Source: Onchocerca volvulus
Lineage: Eukaryota; Nematoda; Chromadorea; Rhabditida; Onchocercidae
Direction of reading: 5' to 3'
Assembly (NCBI GenBank): GCA_000499405.2
Contig: HG738139.1
Location: 9,324,616 to 9,388,615 of the forward strand
Length of the DNA: 64,000 bases
Below are positions 55,461 through 64,000 of the stretch, piece after piece (within the stretch, counting starts at the first letter, position 1; each line of letters begins with the position of its first letter). The translations under genes were made by a program, and so were the position numbers. A model generated the notes under the pieces. The model was not told the origin of the DNA, searched no databases, and saw nothing but the letters and a program-made list of their open reading frames with translations.

Positions 55461-58400
55461 TGATGGTTATTTGTATTAAAAAATTATTTTTTATTAAGTT
55501 AAAGTATATCAAAGACCAGAGAGTCCGATGTTCTCTTCGTTGCTTTCAACAAATATAGATGTTACTATTTAGGAATGTCTTATATATATGTGTTTTATGC
55601 ACATAGTTTATATAATCGAATTTTATACTGCTTTCTTAGTAAGGTATTGTAAGCTCCGTATATGACATTAACTTTTTCGCGAGAGTTAGAGACTGGAATT
55701 AAAATTGCTTGATTATACATCCACTACAGTTAATGGTGCATAACATAAAGTAATTGTCAAATGATTTGTAGATGGCATTTCTCGTGCAGTTGACTGCAGC
55801 TAGACAAGAATCAGTTTAATTACCCTTAATGTAGTCGAATGTAAATTGATTCACTTCATTTTAATGGCTTTTTTAATATTAGAGAATTCGGAACAAAATA
55901 ATGAATTTGAATAAAAATAGTCCAAGGTAAGTTTAGTCTCTATAAATCTGTATAATGGATGTAGATTCTAAGTTTTGTAATCGGTAATCTTATTCTTTTC
56001 AGACTCGTGAGTAATTGACGGCCTTCCAAAAAAACTTTTTGATTTCTCGGTTTCCTCATGCAATCAGTGACTTCTGTTGTACCACAGTTGTTACCATTTC
56101 ATCCAAGTGATCCAGAAATGCAAAATTTTGTAGATTTGTAACCCTGCCGGTATGATATCTGCATTATGGCTTTTCTTTTCTGAAACTTCAGAAAAATCTT
56201 TATCCGAATTTATTGGTTTGATTTAAATATGTATCCATTTTTTAATGATTTTGGCCCATTACATCATTCTTTTGAGTTAACTTTTTGATTTTCACATTTT
56301 GGGAAAAATTCATATAAATATTTGTCTTGCTTAAATGAAAATTTGAAATTTCACAACCGAATATATTGCGATAGTTCTGGCAACTTTTCCTTCTTTCATT
56401 TTCATTGCCAATTAGTTTTTCATTGCCTCCTCTGAAAGTAAAACAATTTGTAATTTCCTGGCCAAAGATTCAACTAGAGCTCAGGATTAGATTGTAATAA
56501 AAAATCCGTTTGCACACGTATGTTTATGTCTTTATTTTTCAGTTCTTGGAGATATCAAAAAGAAAGTTTTTATTAAACATATTCAACGCTTGTAAAAAAA
56601 ATTTGTTTTTTGTTCAGATAGACATTTATGCATTTATTTTGATCGAGCGTATTTCACGCATTTCTGAAATACAATAAGACCAAGAAAAAACTCAACATCA
56701 TTGATCTGAAATAGACTTAATTTTCCAGTGAGATACACGCTTAGCTTAGATTTATTAAGCTTGTTAGAGAAATTTGTATATGGTAAAATTATGTTGAAAT
56801 ATTTCTACAATTACTGGACAATATTAGCAATGATTAGATCTTTCCATTTTTAAATTTACTAATGAAACAGCTATTTATCATTTCATTATTCGACAGTGGT
56901 CTTATTTAGAATTTAATTTGCACGCCTGTGATTTCTTTCGCATTGATAATTTGCAATAAAAGTTAATATCAGTCAGAGGAAAATCTTTTTAAATTTGAAA
57001 TCCATTCAACTACTTGTAGTTTTATTTGAAGTCTGTAAAATGAGGAAACCGACGAAGCTAACGATGAGAAAATATAGAGAAATGATTAGATCTCAAAAAT
57101 TTTACAGGGAAAAAAATTCTTTTTATTTCAAATCTGGACATTTTTTTATTTCAGATTTTGCAAAATTGATCTTGGGATAATACTGGAATGAAATTGAGAT
57201 ACCCATTATTTTTAATTTGGTGTGTACTAGATTTGATTTCAAAAGTTCGAAGACTTTTTTCTTAGGTTTTGAAAGTTTTGGAGTCGGAATTTGCAAAAAA
57301 CAAATTGTCTTTTGGAGGAGCACTGCATAAATTGTTATTTCAATCTTGATTGTTGACTGAAATCATTTTAAAACAGTCTTGATTGTTGACTAAAATCTTT
57401 TTATTGTACCTTTTTACCTTTCTAGAAGGTACTCGGAGAGAAAGATTTATTTTATTGAAATTAAGTACAAATTCTCAATGCTGCTGATTTTTGCATTGAT
57501 TTTACCTCTTTTAGCAAAATTTTCTTTTATATATGGTTGAATAAGCTCAATAAATTCTCTAGATGTTCCAGTCGTTCTCTCCATAAATAACCCTTGAGTT
57601 TCTTTCATACATAACAAGCTTTGCGATAAAATTATTTGCAGAATTTTGTGCTAAATACTTCTGATAAATTTCATAACTGCTATGTCATAAAAATAAGAAC
57701 AAATGGCAGCAAAGTCAGACTCGCTATAATCGAAAGGGCCTTAATAAGAAATATGGCTTGATGTACCACCCATTTGCGTAAACATAATGAGCCAAGTTCA
57801 GTTTGCTTACCGAGTAGCAACTTTCTGTATATCTTAATCTTCTGCCCAGAAAGCAAGTATTACTACGTCACAACTGCTATGTGATTCCTTGAAAATCAGA
57901 GCGATAATGAATTATGACGGCCATAATTATGATAATATAGTTATGATTATTAATCATTAACATGATTACTGATAAAAATCACAATTTTGGTCATCAATTT
58001 TTTCTACAAAGCCATCAATAACAAAAGCAATCTGTTAACTAAACATCATCTGAATCGTACATATGCAATTGTATCTGAAGGACAGCTAATATTACAAACA
58101 AATTGCTGTGTTATAAGCTGGAAAAATGTCAAAGATTTATTGGAGATCAACGTAGTATTATTACATACAATGATAGAACTCCAAAGAAAAAGAATGGATT
58201 GAACAAAGAAAGAGAGGAATCCTAGGCTTAAGGCTGAAAGATGTGTCTTTGAAGACTAGCCTCAGCTATGATGCAAAGTATGGACGTAATTAATATGCAT
58301 AGCCTATGAGAAAATTATGTTAGAGGCTAGAAAAAGTTTATGTTAGCGACTTAGGAAATTTTTGAGTTTGGCGGTTTACAGATCAAATAGTGATTTCTAT

Positions 58401-61355
58401 CTTTAGATATTGTGATATCCTATTAATTTACTGATTCAAATAGCAAATTGATATATCGGTTGGTGATCATGGTTGATTCGATGACCATGACATTTTCATT
58501 CCAATATTTTTCAAAATAGTAATGTGTTGCTAGCAATCAAGCAGAAATTCATCAAATGATAAACCGTTGATACTTTTTGATAAGAAATTGCTTTTTTATA
58601 AAGATATTTAGCACAAGCCTGAAATTACTATTGATTTCATTTTTAACTAACAGTACGGACACGGAATCCTTCAAGAATGATTATTCCAACTTATGCGTCA
58701 TTTTTGCTATTCAAAATTGGACGAATCTTGAATCATTTATTTTAATATAGCTATCACAATTGCATTTTTCCCCGAACTTATATTAATTACTCTTTTCAAT
58801 AATTTCTATGATAAATTCACAACATGTTTAATTTTTTAGTTGCTCTAATCTTTTTGTCTTGGACTTTGTCCAAGATATGGACACTCTTCATGAAATTTTT
58901 AACCAAATATTTCAAATGTAGTTTTCGGTTTGAATGCAAAAGATTTGCTGAGCTAATAAATGTTAAACACTGATCAGCCAATCTGATTGCACTATTGGTA
59001 GCAAAACAATTTCGAAGAAAAAAAATTGTCCACAAATAACCCTTGTCTGCATTTTTCCAATCGATGTTATAGCCGTAGCATGACTTTTTCAGCAATCAAA
59101 ACTGATAGCTCCTTCCTACAATATTAAATATATTTCTAAAATACAAAAATTTTATTCAAAATAAAATTTTATATTATTTATCCAAAATATTGCGATCGAG
59201 TAGATGTTTAGTGTGACAAACCAGATCAACTAATTCTCAAAAAGGATTATTTAAGATATTTAAAGAGTTTTTTAAAATAAATGTTGAGCAGATATTTTTT
59301 GATAATTGTCGGAAGGATTATTTTTATCACAGTATTAGAAGATTCAAGGATTTTGATTTAAAAATTGTCCTGAAAAAAGATTTAATCGAGCCATCTTAAG
59401 AATAAGAGTCTAGAACAAAAAATAATCATGCTAATGCGCAACGATCAGTCCAGTTTTAGGGATTATATTAATTCAGTTTTATAACTACGATTTAACTTTT
59501 ATTCGATCACAATTCCTATTGAATGTTATTGAAGCATAATTTGAAATGACAGGTGACATAATTGAATAGTTCACGAAAATTCCAATTCCCCATAATACTT
59601 TTTTAATAGCATCATCATTTTTATTGATATAAAATTATACATTTTATAAAGTTTTTTTGCAAACATTAGATTTGTGTCCTTGCAAATTATCAAAATCAAT
59701 TGAAAAAAACAGTGATAATGGTCAATTACTCATGGCGGTCATTTAAGTAGTTTCCAAGTCCCTTTGTTTAAATATTAGGCATTTCAATTTATTTCATTAT
59801 AAATTTACTTGACCATCCGATCCTTGTAAAATTATCGGTTGTTTCAGAAAACGGACCAGTGAAAGAATCCCGAAGTGGTAATGATTTCCTTTTGTTATTC
59901 AAGGATGATATTGGTGTCATGAAAAATATTTTTCTTGGTTAGTTGTTATGTACAATAATTATTCAAAGAATAGTCCTGCTGATGAAGAGCTGATGAAAGC
60001 TATCAGTATTCGAGTTTGTTGACGATAGCTGATAAGAATATAGCTCGAAGATTGGAATACAGAGTTTCCTTCTTGTTTGTTGATAGCTGGAATACTTATT
60101 GGAAGAATAGAAGGGATACTTTCTGCAGACTGGTTGATGATAGATGTATAGAAAGAATTGAAGGAGTATAGCTCACCGCGTTACTCAAATCACTTCTGAG
60201 CCAGAATTCCTTTTCTCCAACCGAATTTGCCTTATCAGAAGACATATTTATAAAGTCATAAAAACTTCGATACTTCAGTAATTTGTGGAATGTTTTATCT
60301 TTCAAAAATAATTGATCAATTGCAAGAAGTAAAGATAGATTTCATAGCCAAAAAAGTAAATTTCAATGATGACAAAATAAAATGCGAACTTTCCTAAGAT
60401 TCCTTGCAAGATTCAAAAGAGTAAAGTACTAGAAACTGGAAAAATGATATGTTAAAAATGTAGCTATTTTCTGTTTCCTTTCTCTTTGCCAACATTTCTT
60501 TGCTTCATGAAAAACAAAATGCTCACTTAAAGATTCCCGCATTCGCATCGTATTTTAATTTCAATTTTTAGAACAAAAATTTTCAGTCTCTGTAGGTCAA
60601 GAAATTTTTAACTTTCCCATTGAAAGCACAATAATTCCAATAATATTGTAACAGAGAGGAATAATAGTTTCGAAAAAATATTTAAATAGTTTCTCTAGAT
60701 CAATGGATTATTATGCTAACAACGCAAAAAGTAAGACAGTTTATCTGATTTTGTAACATTTATTAATTACTCATAAAATATCGAAAATGAACAGCATTTA
60801 CAGGAGTAGCTGATACAAAGACCAAGAATTCCTAGAGAATTTTTTCTTTGTCGATATGATTAGTTCCAAGGATCCTGCTTCTTATCAACATCCTTTGCAG
60901 AGAGATCCTGTAATTGTGTGTTTTAAATTTCAATAACTTATATTGCTTAATGTATAATGTAGTAATACCTGGAATTTAAAATAAATTCGTCTCTTGATAC
61001 ATTTTTTACTTTGCTAAAAATTTTTGAATAATACCAAATAATTCAAAAGACATTTTTAGTTTAAACAAAAATTATTAGAAACAAAAATGCCTTTTGAATA
61101 AATAAAAATATCTTTTGGACGAATTGTTTTAAATGAATATCTTATCATTTCAAATATCTAAAGCACATAATATTGCGTAAGGAATCACTTCCAGCAGCAT
61201 AAGAGATGCAAAATTTTTTGCTTTTTCGAATAATAATAGCACTGTGGCGAGATTTGAGATCAAATTCAAAACAAAAATCAATTTAAAATTAAATCTATTT
61301 ATGATCGGTTATGACATTTTAGCAAAACGATAGATTTAGCGTTTGAACGGAGATT
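55461..61355. other. Region downstream of wdr-48 without a supportable gene
   Basis: The first few hundred bases are wdr-48 3' flank. Open frames here (for example 57987-58202 + and 59095-58817 -) lack recognisable domains and splice partners. A 33-bp tandem duplication with several mismatches lies at about 57344-57402 (shared core tcttgattgttgact). Nothing else stands out. Confidence 0.6.
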
Positions 61356-61755
61356 TTATGACAAGAAATGATGACAGAGATGATGGAAATGATTATGGCG
61401 ATGGCGAGGAAGATGAAAACCATGATAATGTTGATAATGATGATGACAATGATAGTGGTGAAGATGATAATAACGAAAATCGCGATGATAACAATTGCGA
61501 GCAGGATTATGATAGAGATCGGAACAATAATGGCGAGAGCAAATGAAGATGATGATAGCAATGATAATGGTGATAACAATGAAGATGATGAAAATAGAAA
61601 CTACGACAATTATTATTATGAGATAGATGATAGTAATCAGAACTATCGTAATTACTGAATAAGTGACTATAATTATAATAGTGATTCTAATAGTGCCAAA
61701 AATGATAACAGTAATGACGATATCAATTATACTAAAAAGAACGATAATTATGACT
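61356..61755. repeat. Degenerate GAT/AAT trinucleotide-like low-complexity tract
   Basis: About 400 bases on the plus strand are built of GAT, GAA, AAT and GGC-like triplets with very little C. One frame (from 61343) reads as Asp/Asn/Glu repeats and another as Met/Ile repeats. All are products of the repeat, not likely genes. Confidence 0.85.
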
Positions 61756-62076
61756 TTACTTTTAATAGTTGATCATTTTTATTAATTAATTTAATTTTAA
61801 TAGCAAAAGAATATTTATTTGTTTTTTGCATTGACTCTTCAATTTTGTTAACTGCATAGCTAGTCAGCTAAAAATATTTCGATTCAACATCGTTTTTATG
61901 ATATTTAATTTTAAAAAACTTGCACCGTAACGTTCGTAATTTATTAACTCAACCATTTATACTAGTGTTTTGCTCATTTGTCTATTTCTCTTTTTATCCT
62001 ATGTATATACATTTTTTAAATCTTTAATATAAACCTTAAACTTTTATTGTAATATTAATATTCGTTTGCTACTTAA

Positions 62077-62240
62077 TCTATTTATATAAATAAAAATGCA
62101 AATATTCCTTGTTACCAACCTTAAATCCTCGGAAGTTTTTCACCGATTATTTTGAAATTTTGACACAAGCCTGTATTCGAATAGGCGCTTGTTTTTTATA
62201 TGGATATACCTACTTTTTTTTTTTATCTGTCATACCTATA
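62077..62240 (+). mobile_element. Possible 5' end of a degraded Helitron-like element
   Basis: The stretch begins TCTATTTATATAAATAAAAA after an A and continues with tcctcggaag, then caccgatta, then tgaaattttgacacaag. This succession (TC start, TATAxAAAAATG, then a ctcg-aa ... accgatt ... gaaatttt-gacaca block) resembles 5' ends of non-autonomous Helitrons in other invertebrates, as I remember them. No Rep/helicase ORF and no CTAG hairpin end was identified. Confidence 0.25.
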
Positions 62241-62702
62241 ATAGGTAAAAGTAAATGAGCGGTCTGAATTTGTTGACCATGCTTACTTTTTGCATTCATC
62301 ATCCCTATAGATTAGCTGAACCAGCCACACCAGCAGCAGTCTAATATTTTTTTGCTGTTGCGTGAAGCTGAAGAAAAGATACGGAAACTTGAATCTCATT
62401 TTGCATGTTTCAATATAAAACCAACATATTTCAAGGCAGTGTAACGTACGCCGGATGAGCTCTATCGATGTCAAGTGAGTTCTATCGATCTGCTTATTAC
62501 AACGAAAATTAGGAATTCAAAATTTGTAAAGAAACATCAGAAATTACAGAATTTAAAAAGTATCCATCCGATTCTTTGTAACGGTTGTATAAATTATCAC
62601 TATCGAACATATGTTCTCTTGACAACTTAATCAGAAGATGAGTTGATATAATTGTTAAACAATTGGCATCAAGAGATTGATCGTTGTCTTTATCATTCAA
62701 TG

Positions 62703-63068
62703 CAGTGATGAAAACGCGAAGACAGAGAGCTGTTCCTTCCTTTCATTTTCCAACTTAGTCATTTATCGCAACTTGCACTATTGATGTTGTAATGTCCGAA
62801 CACAAAATATCTGTGCTAGATCGGATTCGATGACTAGTGGTCTTTCTTTAGATTGTTTTGGCCATGATTTCCTACAACAAAACAATTAATCTTCTCATCT
62901 TAACATACGATCCAACTCCATTTCCATACCACCACAAATAACTTCGCTCTTTGCTGCAAACTCTTTCTTACTTCTATTGAACTGCAAACTGATCAGCAAT
63001 AAAAACGCAATGACAAAAAGCAATTTCTTTCTTTCGATTTCCTCACTTAGTCATTTATCTCAATTTGC
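62703..63068. repeat. Pair of diverged direct repeats about 290 bp apart
   Basis: 62703-62776 and 62994-63068 share aaaacgc, cttagtcatttat and caa-ttgc in the same order and spacing, with roughly three quarters of the intervening positions matching. Confidence 0.65.
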
Positions 63069-64000
63069 TATCATAACAATAGAGCTAAAGAAATTTACAT
63101 ATCTTGAACTTTTTATTTATAACTCTCGACAGGACTGTTTAGCTACAAAATCTTTAATTAATTCATTTCAGTTAAAGATTTGGGGAATCATTGCAAATTA
63201 TTACATGATAAATTTGACTCTTCCAGAAAGCTTATAGATGGGACTGAATATCTTCTATATATCTTTTAAAAAAAGTTTGCCAAGATAGGCAATTTTAATT
63301 ATCTGGATAACGAAAGTCACATGCTAAGCAATTAAAAAAATTTTACATGCATTGGCGGTAAAAGATAAACGAACTGAAAAGTACACTATTTCCAAAAAGC
63401 CATAAATTAGGAATTATTGCCACCGCTGTTTGTCAGCACCAATTTCAATTTTGGCTCTTGATATGATGGTGTATAGAAATATGCAATAAAAATATCTGAA
63501 ATACATCCAACAATGAAAAGTAGAAGAATGATATGTAGCTTTTTCAAAAATAGTCAATCGTCATTCTCGCCGTTCTTTTGATCGCGTTTAATGTAGACTA
63601 TTCTTCCCGAGTTAAGGCTTTAAATTTTTTTGGTTGAATGTTTGGTAACTATTGAAAATATGGTTATAGATCTGTTGCAATGAAAGAAGGTCACAATGAA
63701 AAAATGTACAAAAGTTTTGCAGAAAAGCATAAGTGGCGAATGTTATTATTCGAGATATCTTCAGAGCACAAGCTTCCTGAAATTTCAGATTTCCAAATGT
63801 TTTTCAAAAGGGAGTCATAAAATTTATAACATTCCATAAAATTGTTTTAACTTTCCTTGCTAATAACTTTTGGTTATTTCATAAATTGTTCAAACAATTC
63901 TTAACAAGTAAAAAAGGATTACTTGCATGCATGACGTGCTCGTCTAGATACTTCACTTAACATATATCTTAGTGGTTTTTTGCCATTTCTCTTTGCTTAC

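Larger units (their letters stand above)
61756..64000. other. Terminal region without a supportable gene
   Basis: AT-rich, with no ORF I can support on either strand. It holds the possible Helitron-like terminus (62077-62240) and a pair of diverged direct repeats (62703-62776 and 62994-63068). Confidence 0.55.

Noticed and set aside
58817..59095. 92-aa minus-strand ORF with several Cys residues
   Set aside because: No recognisable domain, no splice sites joining it to other frames and AT-driven composition.
59852..59943. Acceptor-like gtttcag followed by about 30 open codons (NGPVKESRSG...)
   Set aside because: A single isolated segment with no upstream partner exon; such stretches occur by chance.
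61343..61546. 67-aa Asp/Asn/Glu-rich ORF, possible acidic secreted protein
   Set aside because: Direct product of the GAT-like low-complexity tract; no signal peptide or splice context.

Overview
The window looks like nuclear DNA of a parasitic nematode, most likely a filarial or other spirurid worm. It is strongly AT-rich. It holds multi-exon genes with GT-AG introns of tens to hundreds of bases and several ...TTTTCAG acceptors a few bases before a start codon (possible spliced-leader sites). Its proteins align from memory with metazoan and C. elegans families. I found no bacterial-type operons, rRNA, tRNA or CRISPR arrays. All calls come from reading splice junctions by eye and checking that the reading phase is kept across each junction.

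Layout. 1-1569 (+): 3' end of a gene with a hAT/ZBED-like C-terminal region. 4060-7158 (-): complete 8-exon PIM-family Ser/Thr kinase, 498 aa. 7159-16689: about 9.5 kb without a supportable gene except one weak small ORF. 16690-21997 (-): complete 12-exon SLC22/organic-cation-type MFS transporter, 568 aa. 24117-24902 (-): tentative terminal exons of an unrecognised gene. 25432-28099 (-): complete 6-exon SMNDC1/SPF30 splicing factor, 232 aa. 29350-31134 (+): complete 5-exon TMEM17 ciliary transition-zone protein, 188 aa, with a near-ideal RFX/DAF-19 X-box upstream. 34559-49179 (+): complete 44-exon prp-8, 2353 aa. 50329-55460 (+): complete 16-exon wdr-48 (UAF1), 675 aa. 55461-64000: no supportable gene; a degenerate GAT-rich tract, a possible Helitron-like terminus and diverged short duplications.

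Functional links. Two spliceosome genes (smndc1, prp-8) flank the ciliary gene tmem-17, and smndc1 and tmem-17 are divergently transcribed from a 1.25 kb intergenic region. prp-8 and wdr-48 are head-to-tail, 1.15 kb apart.

Most notable points: (i) one prp-8 intron can only be joined in frame as AT-AG, exactly a +1 G-to-A change in an otherwise normal donor, in the gene for the spliceosome's core protein; (ii) the X-box before tmem-17; (iii) an SPF30 Tudor domain whose aromatic cage appears half lost; (iv) a 29-bp minisatellite and an isolated G-rich tract just upstream of prp-8; (v) a perfect 16-bp foldback inside a kinase intron.
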